A stretch of 22,033 bases of DNA from Willaertia magna. Lineage: Eukaryota; Heterolobosea; Eutetramitea; Acrasida; Naegleriidae. The position numbers and the translations under genes were made by a program. The stretch's first letter is position 1. Every line of letters starts with the position of its first letter. Positions 1-8,760 of the stretch are shown here, piece after piece. A model generated the notes under the pieces. The model did no database searches, was not told the DNA's origin, and was given only the letters and a program-made list of their open reading frames with translations. The stretch spans positions 1-22,033 of the forward strand of contig CADWAF010004821.1 of assembly GCA_902984215.1 (NCBI GenBank), read 5' to 3'.

Positions 1-657
1 TGCCCATTGATACTTATCGGAACCTCCTTTAGTATTTAAGAAGATTGGAAAGATGTCTACAGCTATCCCTATAATAACTAGTAAAACACCTCCGTAATGA
101 AGTGCATTATATCTTGTTGATAAGAATAAGAATGATAAGATCATATTATTAATAATTAAGGCTTGATTCACTGCAATGTTAATATTACCTGAAATAAAGG
201 CACTAGGGACTACACTAATTAAATTAGCAAATGTACCAATTAGACCTAGAATTGCAAATTTCCACATTGGAAATTGTCTCATCTCCTTTGTAATTGTTTT
301 AGTTACAAACATCTTAAATAATATTATTGGAATAAATAAAATTGTAAATATTAATGGTAAGAATACTGAACTAAGGAAATATTGATAGTTTTCCATTTGA
401 TTAGAAATTCTGGCTATTAACACGGCATCTACACTTCTCATACCAACCATTATGGCACAATTTGCGAGTACAAATAGCGTGGTACTTATATCGTTAAATG
501 TGAATTGAAAGGATTTAGAAAATAATGAGAATTTAATTTCATAATCTGTCCAACCAAAAAGCTTTTGTTTTAATTGCTTTAGCTTGGTGCTAGTTGTTGG
601 TTTCAGTTCTTCTTCATCTGTGTAAGCTGTACTGTTAATGCTGTCTCCGTATTCCAT
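1..657 (-). CDS. CRT-like (chloroquine-resistance-transporter family) membrane transporter, N-terminal part
   Basis: The frame is open from an ATG at 657 to the window edge (219 residues, C-terminus missing). A hydrophilic N-terminus of about 45 residues precedes five hydrophobic segments, near residues 55-75, 87-110, 124-145, 152-175 and 182-203. The stretch INIAVNQALIINNMILSFL, followed by a TRY motif and a G-rich helix (YGGVLLVIIGIAVD), fits the second half of the first DMT repeat in CRT-like proteins, also known from Dictyostelium and apicomplexans. By family it should move small solutes across an endolysosomal membrane; the substrate cannot be told. No intron is needed. The ATG lies just downstream, on its own strand, of an A-rich leader. 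Another member of the DMT superfamily is the main alternative. Confidence 0.68.
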   Translation of the reverse strand, partial: MEYGDSINSTAYTDEEELKPTTSTKLKQLKQKLFGWTDYEIKFSLFSKSFQFTFNDISTTLFVLANCAIMVGMRSVDAVLIARISNQMENYQYFLSSVFLPLIFTILFIPIILFKMFVTKTITKEMRQFPMWKFAILGLIGTFANLISVVPSAFISGNINIAVNQALIINNMILSFLFLSTRYNALHYGGVLLVIIGIAVDIFPIFLNTKGGSDKYQWA

Positions 658-722
658 TTTTTTTTGTTGGAAATTAAGAATCTATTATGTTGAAACTCCA
701 GGAAATTCGCGTTTTTGTGATT

Positions 723-812
723 CCACCAAGGAGTAAAACATGGAATGACCATTACAAAAACCAGAACAGTGTTTTAATAGGAAAGTTAGTTAATTATGGT
801 CATTCCAGGTGG
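723..812. repeat. Interrupted inverted repeat upstream of the CRT-like gene
   Basis: TGGAATGACCAT (741-752) and its exact reverse complement ATGGTCATTCCA (796-807) are 43 bp apart. CCACC (723-727) outside the left arm matches GGTGG (808-812) directly outside the right arm. The repeat lies 66-155 bp upstream of the transporter start codon, so it may be a dyad binding site in that promoter; this is inference. Apart from this dyad I see nothing in 658-906. Confidence 0.5.
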
Positions 813-906
813 TTTGTTGTAAACACAATAAAATGTGTAAAACTTAAATTATTTTAAGGCTTGATTCTATTTCGTTTTTTAATTCTTAGTTAAAGCTCTT
901 TGAAGT

Positions 907-1251
907 TTAGTTTTTCAAAACTTCTTTACGATTTTTAATATTGAAATATAAAATGTGTCCAATATGAATATAAGCAAATACGGAATTAGGTTTTAATTTA
1001 ATAATATCATAATAAACTTTAAATGCTTCATCAAATTTATTTAATTGTTCAAAAGTTAAAGCTTTACTACTTTATTCGCCTAATTTTCTATTCAATTGAT
1101 ATTCCAATTTTAATTTTTCTTTGTATTCTTTTCTGACTTTTTCTTCATATGATTTTCTATTTCGTTTTAATTTTTCCAATCCTTCTTTTGCTTCACCCAA
1201 TTTTAATTTTATTTTATTAAGGTATAGAGAGAAAGAACTTCTACTCCCTGT
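907..1251 (-). pseudogene. Decayed TPR-repeat protein fragment
   Basis: One minus-strand frame is open for 59 codons (1251-1075), has a TAA at 1074-1072, and is open for another 54 codons to a TAA at 909-907. The first part is a charged K/E-rich helix. The second part contains FDEAFKVYYDIIKLKPNS, a good match to a tetratricopeptide repeat, followed by FAYIHIGHILY as the start of the next repeat. No ATG opens the frame, and upstream it closes at 1254-1252. The best reading is the 3' end of a TPR gene that has lost its 5' part and gained a stop. An unrecognised intron around the TAA is less likely, because no GT..AG pair bridges it convincingly. Confidence 0.45.
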
Positions 1252-1276
1252 TTATTGCATTTTTTTTGATTGCTAA

Positions 1277-2038
1277 ATGTTCTTGAGGTCTGGCATTGAA
1301 AGAACATTTTTAAAAATGTCTAAAATGCCACCGGGAATGTTGTTGGCTGATGCTTGTTTAAACGGAAATAGTGAGTTGTTTAAATCGTTGTTAAGTAGGG
1401 TTGATCAGAAAATGTTTAATGAAATTGGATATTTTGTGTTTGTTCCAAAAAATAGATATAATGTGAATGCAATTATGTCGTGCATCATTCGTGATAATTG
1501 GAATCTTTTTAAAAAATTAGTTGAATGTCACGATGATGGTATTGTTAGGATCGATTGGAATGTGAAAGGAAACAGTAGTTCAGGAGCTATAGGATCATCA
1601 GAAAGTAGTGAATTTACAACTTTAGCTCTTGCATTACATTATAGAAATGAGAAAATGTTTTTTAGTTTGTTGTATAGATTTATTAAAAGTGAAGGTTTTG
1701 ACCTCAACATGCCTGTCATGAATCAGTCAACGTATTACTGGGATAACGAAGAAGAGTGGTCTACAGTTTATACTAATATGACTTTATTACATATAGCTTC
1801 AAAGCAGGAACTAATTGAAGTTGTAAAATATTTGTTGGCTTTGGGGTCAGATAGAAAGGTCAAAACAGATGAAGGAAAGACATCACGTGATTTAAATGAA
1901 TGGTTTTGGGACAGCTTAATAGAAGTGAATTGGAGAGAAGAAAGGTTGAATCAAATAAGATTGGATGGTTGTTTGTGTGATATAGATTGTTGTTTTAACC
2001 AAAATATAATTTATTACAATAAACAAGAGATATGTTAA
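1277..2038 (+). CDS. Ankyrin-repeat protein
   Basis: Single-exon frame of 253 residues. The clearest repeat is near residues 165-200, with TLLHIASKQELIEVVKYLLA followed by LGSDRKVKTDEGKT, which has the ankyrin TxLH...VVxxLL...D...T pattern. Two weaker repeats precede it: MLLADACLNGNSELFKSLL near residue 20 and TTLALALHYRNEKMFFSLL near residue 115. The Cys-rich tail (CLCDIDCC) is unassigned. Ankyrin repeats bind protein partners; nothing shows which. The first ATG is at 1277; an in-frame ATG at 1316 in better A-rich context (TAAAAATG) could be the real start, giving a protein 13 residues shorter. It lies 40 bp upstream of the next gene on the same strand. Confidence 0.75.
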   Translation: MFLRSGIERTFLKMSKMPPGMLLADACLNGNSELFKSLLSRVDQKMFNEIGYFVFVPKNRYNVNAIMSCIIRDNWNLFKKLVECHDDGIVRIDWNVKGNSSSGAIGSSESSEFTTLALALHYRNEKMFFSLLYRFIKSEGFDLNMPVMNQSTYYWDNEEEWSTVYTNMTLLHIASKQELIEVVKYLLALGSDRKVKTDEGKTSRDLNEWFWDSLIEVNWREERLNQIRLDGCLCDIDCCFNQNIIYYNKQEIC

Positions 2039-2078
2039 AGGTTACGCTAATATATAGTTTAATATAATAACAGTGAAA

Positions 2079-3218
2079 ATGTTATATTCCAGTTTGAAAT
2101 TTAAAAAAATTAAAAAAATGGCTCGAATTGTGAGCTCACAAACAACTTCTGTTTGTTCGCTTGTAGAATTTAATGAAACAAAAGTTTTTGTTACTTATAA
2201 ACATACAGACTATTTATTTATTTCTGGAAATACATATTACAATCTTCGCAAAATTGTAAATTCTTATTTACCAAGAAAAATTAAAAGACTTTTTATAAAT
2301 CAAGGAGATCACTTATTATATTTAGATACACATGACATTGTCGACAGATTTGATAAAAATAATAAAGTAATTTATAATTTATCTGAATATTTACTGGAAG
2401 GTGAAGAGTTGATTGATGTTTATTCTTTTAGTGGACCATTGTTTTTTTTAACTAATTTTGGAAGAATTTTATACAAAACTAGAAGATTATTACAATCATT
2501 TACAATGGGTGATTATTATTTTGAAATTTTAAAAGATAAAAACAAAAAGACAATTATTGTAAATCAATGGGGTCCAGTAAGATTTGGATTAACTTATTTC
2601 TATTTTACAACGCAAGATGGTGTATTATATAAAGTCGACAAAGACACAACTTTATTTGTAATTAAAAGAATAACAGAAGTTAAAGATAAAATCAAAGAAA
2701 TTAAAATTGTAGATTCAAAAGGATTATGTGCATTTAAAACCTTTAAAGGTGATTGGTTAATTTACAATAAATCAAATATTAATGTGCCATCTTTTTTACA
2801 AAATTGTAATTTTACAAAACTAAATATTAAAGAAATTATTTTACAAAATGAATACATTATAAAATATTCACAAATATTTAATTATAGCTTTAATTGTATT
2901 AACATTTATCTTGATTTTGGAAATTTAATTTTATTAATGGATGATTTTACAATTTATCGTTTAAATAAAGATAATAAAACTTTTAAGCGTTTAGATATTG
3001 AGAAATATTTTGGGGATCGTAATATTCCTTTTTTAGGTGGTGATAAAATTTATAGTTCTTTTTTAATTAAATTTAATTTTGCTGCTTCTGCTGGGAGTTA
3101 CATTGTTTGGTGGGAAAAAACGGAAATTATTACAAAAGAATTTATTTTATTTCAAAAACTTTTGAAAAGTAATTTAAATGAACTAAATTTTATTGATGTT
3201 GTCTTACAGTTTAATTAA
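2079..3218 (+). CDS. Unrecognised protein, probably beta-propeller-like
   Basis: Single-exon frame of 379 residues from the ATG at 2079. An in-frame ATG at 2118, right after an A-run (AAAAAAATGGCT), is an equally good start. I do not recognise the family. The sequence is built of short alternating beta strands with recurring blocks such as HLLYLDTHDIVDRFD, LFFLTNFGRILYKT, YFYFTTQDGVLYKV and LILLMDDFTIYRLN, spaced roughly 50-90 residues. That pattern resembles degenerate RCC1- or WD-type propeller blades, but the consensus residues of those families are missing. No signal peptide or membrane segment is evident. It follows the ankyrin gene head to tail with a 40-bp gap, so the two may be paralogous neighbours or simply adjacent. 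Confidence 0.6.
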   Translation: MLYSSLKFKKIKKMARIVSSQTTSVCSLVEFNETKVFVTYKHTDYLFISGNTYYNLRKIVNSYLPRKIKRLFINQGDHLLYLDTHDIVDRFDKNNKVIYNLSEYLLEGEELIDVYSFSGPLFFLTNFGRILYKTRRLLQSFTMGDYYFEILKDKNKKTIIVNQWGPVRFGLTYFYFTTQDGVLYKVDKDTTLFVIKRITEVKDKIKEIKIVDSKGLCAFKTFKGDWLIYNKSNINVPSFLQNCNFTKLNIKEIILQNEYIIKYSQIFNYSFNCINIYLDFGNLILLMDDFTIYRLNKDNKTFKRLDIEKYFGDRNIPFLGGDKIYSSFLIKFNFAASAGSYIVWWEKTEIITKEFILFQKLLKSNLNELNFIDVVLQFN

Positions 3219-3251
3219 ATATTTAATAAAATACAACAGTTTTTACACTTG

Positions 3252-3374
3252 TCAATAAACTGGAGCTGAAAAGTTGACACTTCTTAAATCATATCCTAAA
3301 CTTCTAAGGTCTTCTCTACTCTCTTTAAACCCAAAAAGAAAAAGAAATAAAAATCTACAAATATTAGTTAACAA
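3252..3374 (-). pseudogene. Possible C-terminal coding relic in the intergenic region
   Basis: The gap between the propeller-like gene and the F-box/Rab gene (3219-3559) holds a minus-strand frame open for 40 codons that ends at a TGA (3254-3252). Its last 27 codons look protein-like (GFKESREDLRSLGYDLRSV, then NFSAPVY). It has no ATG, no recognisable family and no clear splice acceptor. It may be the decayed end of a lost gene, or chance. I see nothing else in the gap. Confidence 0.2.
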
Positions 3375-3559
3375 CTAGAGTTAATTAAAACAGAATATAT
3401 TTAATAGGTTTCATAATTTTCATACAAAATGTGAAATTCAAAACAATAAAAGACCAATAGAAATGTCAACACATTCCATGTGCAAGGTATTAAATTGTTA
3501 TCTTTTCCATAAATTAAATAACTTAATCAATTTTAATATTTACAACCATAAAAACACTT

Positions 3560-5091
3560 TTAACAACATTTTTTGTAATTATTGTCAGTTTCACCAGAAG
3601 ATGGATCAAGAGAAACAGATCTTTCATGAGTAGAAACTCGTAGACATTTGTCAACATAATTTTCTAAAACGAATAAAAATTAACAAAAAAACAATTGTTA
3701 TACTTACTGACACCACCTATAAAGGCTTCCTCTATTCCAACGTTAGACATTACTGACGTCTCATAAAAAGAAGGTATTTCTAATTCTTTAGCTAATTTTT
3801 GTCCTTCTTCATAAGAAACAACTCGTTTATCTTCTAGATCTATTTTATTCCCAATTAATGTTATATAACACTCTTCATCAAAAGCGTGAGTTTTATAATC
3901 TTCCAACCAAATGGTAAACTTGGCAGAGGTTTCTTCACGAGGTGTACTCACACACTTCAATTGTTTCTTTAATTGAGCAACAACATTTCCTGGTGGTAAA
4001 CGTATTGGAGGATCTGAACTGTATTTTACATCTGTATTTGTTGCAATTGATTTCATCAAATTAATTAAATGTTGTAAAGCATTACAAATAATTGAATATT
4101 CGGATTTCTTCCAATTTAATTTTTCTAAGAAAAAATTCATTTCATTTACTCCTTTCTTAACATTTTCTGAAATTGTTTGTGGGAATGGATGTGAGCCAGT
4201 TTCTTGTTTGGAATAACATTTATTTATTCCATCCATTACAGAATGAACTGTTCGTTCACATTTAGCACATTTCATTAAGAAAGTTAAAAAATCTTTTAAA
4301 CTATTAGTTTCCAATTGATTACAATATTTTGTTCTAATTGCTTCTAATGTTTTGGTATTTGCAATTATTTCTTCCAAGTTTTGTGGAGTTTCAACTCTAT
4401 AGTACAGTACATCAATTAAACATTCAAATTCTTTATCATTTTCATCTTTATAGTAACCTAAAACATATCTATAATCATTGTGACCTTCTCTTGAATTATA
4501 TCCTTTAATAAAATGTTGAATAAAAGTAATTGATTCTTTTACATTTTCATCTTTTTGATTTATTTTCCATTTTAATTTACAAAGTGACCCAACAGCGCTA
4601 AGACGAATGCCACTTTCATTTATACATTCTGTTATTTCTATAATTCCATTTTTAAATAATTTTATTTCATTATCATTAAATGATTGATTTTTCTTTGTTA
4701 AAATGTTATAATTTTTAATAATACCATTGCATCTTAGTTGAGCACCAAATATCCATTGTAAATAAGGTTTAATAGTTTCTTCCAATCCTTCATCAATATC
4801 TTCTTCTATTGTCACTTTAAATAAATTATCATCTTTAGAAATTGTTTCATTCCAATATTGTTTAAAATCAAACAATATTTTCAAAATTGTCAAACTTTCA
4901 AGTAAAAATTCATTAAAATTGGATGAAACTAAACGTAAATGTAATTGAGAATTTAATGGCAAATAAGAGGTAACAATAGAAAGTGTATTTGCATCTAACC
5001 AATTTAATTTAGTGTTACTTGTTTTTAATTGTTTGTTTTTCGAACTATTTGTTAAACGACGTGCAAAATCGTTCCCCAAAGATCTTGTCAT
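3560..5091 (-). CDS. F-box protein fused to the C-terminal half of a Rab GTPase
   Basis: Two exons, complement(3560..3663, 3708..5091), 495 residues. The 44-nt intron (3664-3707) starts GTAAGT and ends TTTTAG; its removal restores the Rab frame. Residues 29-67 form an F-box-like segment (NWLDANTLSIVTSYLPLNSQ, then RLVSSNFN). Residues 68-390 are an unrecognised, mostly helical middle. Residues 392-495 match the second half of a Rab: WLEDYKTHAF, LIGNKIDL (G4, NKxD), R-V-SYEEGQKLAKE, ETSVMSNVGIEEAF (G5), and a C-terminus ending KKCC, the double-Cys geranylgeranylation signal. There is no P-loop, no switch I and no DxxG, so it cannot fold as a complete GTPase. By family the F-box would bind Skp1 in an SCF ubiquitin ligase, and the CC tail would anchor it to membranes. 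Whether the chimaera is expressed is unknown. Confidence 0.75.
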
Positions 5092-5230
5092 TCTTTTTTG
5101 TTTTGAAAACCGTTAAAACTGGCGCTTTTTTTAATTCTAGTTTTTAGTTGAAATTGCAATTTAAAAACGTAACTAAGTAACCCTCACAGGTTTTAAAGAA
5201 ACACAAAACTTGGGGAATGTGTGAAATATG

Positions 5231-5515
5231 TTAAGGTGGTATGGAATATTGTTGAAGGAAAGTATCTATATCATCATTTAGTGTTGATAAATCTTTAATC
5301 TAACTAAAAGAAGTTAAATATTCATTATCGGGACATAATTGAAATGTAATTAAATAATTGAAAGGAACTCTTTTAAACTTGATAAGAAATCCAGAGGATT
5401 ATCCATGAATGTTATCATGAAATCTAAATCCCTTTACAACAGAAACCAATAGGAAGATTGTAATTATAATATCAGGTAATCCCTCAAAAATCAATAGTAA
5501 TATTGACTCGTTGAA
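5231..5515 (-). pseudogene. Decayed coding relic, family unknown
   Basis: Within the 564-bp gap 5092-5655, one minus-strand frame is open for 38 codons (5515-5402), then TAA, 32 codons (5398-5303), then TAG, and 22 codons to a TAA at 5233-5231. The peptide reads ESILLLIFEGLPDIIITIFL and later FNYLITFQLCPDNEYLTSF and DLSTLNDDIDTFLQQY, which looks like protein rather than chance. The LP-D-I-I-TIF stretch could be an eroded F-box; this is a weak inference. It sits just upstream of the F-box/Rab gene on the same strand. The remaining part, 5520-5655, is probably the leader and promoter of the receptor gene. Confidence 0.35.
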
Positions 5516-5655
5516 TTAAGGCATCACAACAATCACTCCTCCAAATTACTCTTCCCACAACTCGATTTGACTGTGTTTCCTATCTTCCTAAAAAAAATTG
5601 AATTTGTTGGTTCCTACAGAGCTACTCTCTCCCAACTTTTTCTTTACTGCGAACC

Positions 5656-7698
5656 ATGTTACATCAACAATCATGGTTGTCACTACTCACAGACACAGCG
5701 AATAATTTCTTTTCATCAATAATAACTAACTGCAATAATAACATACCCACTAATAATATATTATCATTTAATAATCCAATAACACTATTAGATACATCAC
5801 CGCAAAAGGATCCTTGGAGTGAAACTATTGAAAGAGATGATGATCCTTACGTAAAAACATTTTCATGGGTAATGTTCTCTATATTCACTGTCTATACTAT
5901 TATATCTATTATTGTTTTTCTTTTCCGAAAAGATAAACAACCTATAAAATCACGTTCCCCTGTGTTTGTATTTATTTTAATGTTAGATCATTACTTTTCA
6001 TTTGCAGTTTTATCTTTAAGATTAGCTGTTGGTAGAGTAAATTTCCCTTGTGTAATTTATTTAGCTTTTCAATTTTATGGATTTCCATTAATTGCAATTC
6101 CATACTTAGTACAATGTATACGTTTATATTATATAAGTGAAGTAAATAGATTACAAGGTGATTCATTTCAAAGTCATATAAATTCATTAGGTATAGATTT
6201 GTTTGTTGATAAGAATAATAATAACGATGGATCAGTGACAAGTAATAATAATGAACCATCAGAGAAATCTAAAAGATTATCATTTAAAAGAAAAGCAAGT
6301 AAATTAAATGTTTTTGGAAGAAGTAATTCAACACTAGTTACAAATAATACAGTAGAAGGAAATAAAGTTGTATCAGGAAGTAAATCAATAGCAACAGCAG
6401 CTACACAAATCTCAAAAGAAAAGGATTGGTCTGAAAAACGTAGAAAATTATTAAAAGCAATTAGAAAATTAGGTCAAGATGATTTTATTTTAAAAATATT
6501 TTTCTTAACATTTTTATTAAATAGTTTAATTTTCTTAGCTTATGCAGGTTATCATTTAAATAGAATTACAGGTGAAAATACATGGGATAAAGGATGTGCT
6601 GCTACAGTTAGTGTTTATGTTGGATCATTTTGTTTAATTGGATTTTATGCATTGTTTTTACTTTTATTCTTTTATAAAGTTATGAGGTATGCAAAAGAAT
6701 CATTTGGTATTAAAAGGGAATTAATAATTGTTGTAGTTATTTGGGTTATATTTTTAATTCCATTTGTTTTAATGAGTGCAATTAATGAATATCCTGAATA
6801 TACTTTCAGTGCTGCATGGTGTGTTTGTTTTGGTATTTTTATTACAAGTATTGTAAGTGTATGGGTCCCAATTGTAAGAAGTTTTTATTGGGGAAAGACA
6901 ATACATTTTGGAAGAAAGAAAACAAAATTAAATGAACAACAAGCAGAAGCTATTGATGAAAGTCATGTAATTAATGTTGGTAGTATTTTACAACAAACAA
7001 ATGATGATTTTAAGAAAACATTATTTATTGAAGCAAAATTAATTACAATTGAAAATAGTACAGATGAAGGAAAAGAAGAACAAGCAAATAAGATTTTAGA
7101 TCCTAGAATAATTATATTTGTTCTATTTCATGAAGAAGTATGTCAAAGATATTTAAAAGAATTTTGTGAAAAGGAATTTAGTATTGAGAACTTTTTATTT
7201 ATCTTCTTTATGCATAAAGTTTATAAAGAATTAAAAGTTAATACATTAGAGAATGCTTCAAAGAAATTATTAGTTGCTCAAAACTTATTTGACAATTTTG
7301 TTCGTGCCAATTCTGCTTTTGAATTAAATTTACCTTCACATGTCAGAACAACAATTGTTAGAACTTTAAAAACATTGAATGAGGCAATGAGACCAAAGAA
7401 TTCAACTAAAGAAAGTATTAGTAGTACAAATATTGAATTAGAAGATAGAAAATTATCTACTTCTAGTTCAGATATTTCAAACACTGAACAAGTCATTACA
7501 ACTAACTCAAATGTATCAAATGATTGGACAGAACAACATGGCATTGAATTAAATAGGTTATTTGATAGTGTTGAAGATGGAGTGTTAGAAAGCGTTCAAG
7601 ATACATGGTCTAGATTTATTGAAAATGATTCATTCATTACAATGTGTAAAGAATTACAACAATATGAAACTGAAATGAAGAAATTAAATTTAAGGTAA
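5656..7698 (+). CDS. Seven-helix receptor with C-terminal RGS domain
   Basis: Single exon, 680 residues. Seven hydrophobic helices lie near residues 69-90, 102-124, 131-157, 277-299, 314-342, 355-376 and 383-405. The loop between helices 3 and 4 is long (about 120 residues), basic and Asn/Ser-rich; with the N-terminus outside, it and the C-terminus are cytosolic. Residues 484-665 form an RGS domain: FHEEVCQRYLKEFCEKEFS, ENFLFIFFMHKVYK, AQNLFDNFVRAN and, after an 80-residue low-complexity insert, LFDSVEDGVLESVQDTWSRF. RGS domains speed GTP hydrolysis by G-alpha subunits, so the protein probably senses a ligand and terminates G-protein signalling. The architecture is like plant AtRGS1 and receptor-RGS proteins of amoebae; homology to either was not tested. 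Confidence 0.85.
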   Translation: MLHQQSWLSLLTDTANNFFSSIITNCNNNIPTNNILSFNNPITLLDTSPQKDPWSETIERDDDPYVKTFSWVMFSIFTVYTIISIIVFLFRKDKQPIKSRSPVFVFILMLDHYFSFAVLSLRLAVGRVNFPCVIYLAFQFYGFPLIAIPYLVQCIRLYYISEVNRLQGDSFQSHINSLGIDLFVDKNNNNDGSVTSNNNEPSEKSKRLSFKRKASKLNVFGRSNSTLVTNNTVEGNKVVSGSKSIATAATQISKEKDWSEKRRKLLKAIRKLGQDDFILKIFFLTFLLNSLIFLAYAGYHLNRITGENTWDKGCAATVSVYVGSFCLIGFYALFLLLFFYKVMRYAKESFGIKRELIIVVVIWVIFLIPFVLMSAINEYPEYTFSAAWCVCFGIFITSIVSVWVPIVRSFYWGKTIHFGRKKTKLNEQQAEAIDESHVINVGSILQQTNDDFKKTLFIEAKLITIENSTDEGKEEQANKILDPRIIIFVLFHEEVCQRYLKEFCEKEFSIENFLFIFFMHKVYKELKVNTLENASKKLLVAQNLFDNFVRANSAFELNLPSHVRTTIVRTLKTLNEAMRPKNSTKESISSTNIELEDRKLSTSSSDISNTEQVITTNSNVSNDWTEQHGIELNRLFDSVEDGVLESVQDTWSRFIENDSFITMCKELQQYETEMKKLNLR

Positions 7699-7774
7699 AA
7701 TGAAATTATTATAATATAATATATTGCGATACCATTTTTGGACAATTTTAAATAATTTTTTGTAAATAAAAAAA

Positions 7775-8718
7775 ATGCAAAACAATAATTTAGAGTTATT
7801 AGGTGATCTATCAAGTATTGGTTTGTTAGTATTGAATACATCGGAAACGGAAAAGAAGGTTGAAATAACTTTGGAAGCAGAAAGATTATTTAAAGAAGGT
7901 AAAATTAAATGTAAACCTAATAAAGAAGATTGGAAAGAACCACCAACCATTCCAGCAAGACCAGAAAATGTAAAAATTGTTCAAGCCAGATTTGTTAATA
8001 AAAGAGGATGTGGTTCTTTACATGGAAGAATTGCATTAGTACAGTAAGTAATCTAGACTTACTTATTAAAAGAGATAAACTGTCTGAAATAATTGTTAGT
8101 TCAATTTGTCATATGGAATCTTATGCAATAGATTTAAGTTGGGATATTATTTGTAGATTTTCAAATATTGATTATTTACCAGATGAATTCTTTGAAGATT
8201 GGTTTGGTGTGGCAGTTGATGAATCTAGACATTTTACAATGTTAAATAAAAGATTAAAAGAATTAGGTTCATATTATGGAGAGTTGGAAAGTCATGATGG
8301 ACTTTGGAAAAGTGCAATGGGTACTTCTCATTCTCTTTTATTACGTTTATGTATATTACATTGTATTCATGAAGCAAGAGGTCTTGATGTCACACCAAAT
8401 AATATTGAAAAACTTGCAAAGAATGGTGATAAAGAAAGTTCAGAATTATTAACAATAATTTATAATGAAGAAATTGATCATGTTAGAAAAGGTGTAAAAT
8501 GGTTTAAATATTGTTGTAAAGAAGAATTAAAGAGTGAAAAGGATATTGTAACAGATAATGACGTTTTGCTAAAATTCCATGATTTAGTTCGTTCAAATAA
8601 ACATTTTGGAAAAGTAAAACCACCTTACAATGAAGAGGCAAGATTGAAAGCAGGATTTACTAAAGAGTGGTATGAGCCAACTGAAGATAAAGAAGAAAGT
8701 AATAACAATGAACATTAA
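7775..8718 (+). CDS. DUF455 ferritin-like domain protein
   Basis: Two exons, join(7775..8043, 8100..8718), 295 residues. The 56-nt intron (8044-8099; GTAAGT...TTAG) was placed by frame and family match: joining gives GRIALVHSICHMES, the expected first helix of the domain. Candidate metal ligands follow the ferritin-like pattern: HMES in helix 1, DESRHF (ExxH), HEARGLDVTP and NEEIDHV (ExxH). The family is a predicted four-helix di-metal protein of unknown reaction, found in bacteria and eukaryotes; full-length members are about 260-300 residues, so this one is complete. The start is the first ATG, after an A-run. It follows the receptor gene by 76 bp and converges on the RGS-START gene, with stop codons 31 bp apart. 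Confidence 0.88.
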
Positions 8719-8740
8719 AATTATATAATACATTTATTTA

Positions 8741-8760
8741 TAGATATAATTAAATATCTA
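8741..8760. terminator. Hairpin between convergent genes
   Basis: TAGATAT (8741-8747) and ATATCTA (8754-8760) are a perfect 7-bp inverted repeat around AATTAA. It lies between two convergent genes and overlaps the stop codon of the minus-strand one (8750-8752). It may help 3'-end formation on both strands, but short AT palindromes are common in such DNA. Confidence 0.25.

Noticed and set aside
176..385. Plus-strand open frame of 69 codons
   Set aside because: It is antisense to the CRT-like transporter, whose frame is open from 657 to the window edge and reads as a good membrane protein.
5972..7544. Minus-strand frames opposite the receptor gene (5972-6259, 7278-7544) and at 7596-7950
   Set aside because: They lie opposite clear receptor or DUF455 coding sequence and show no family features.
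8008..8718. Separate gene starting at the ATG at 8008
   Set aside because: Its first residues are out of family; splicing 7775-8043 to 8100-8718 gives a continuous DUF455 domain instead.
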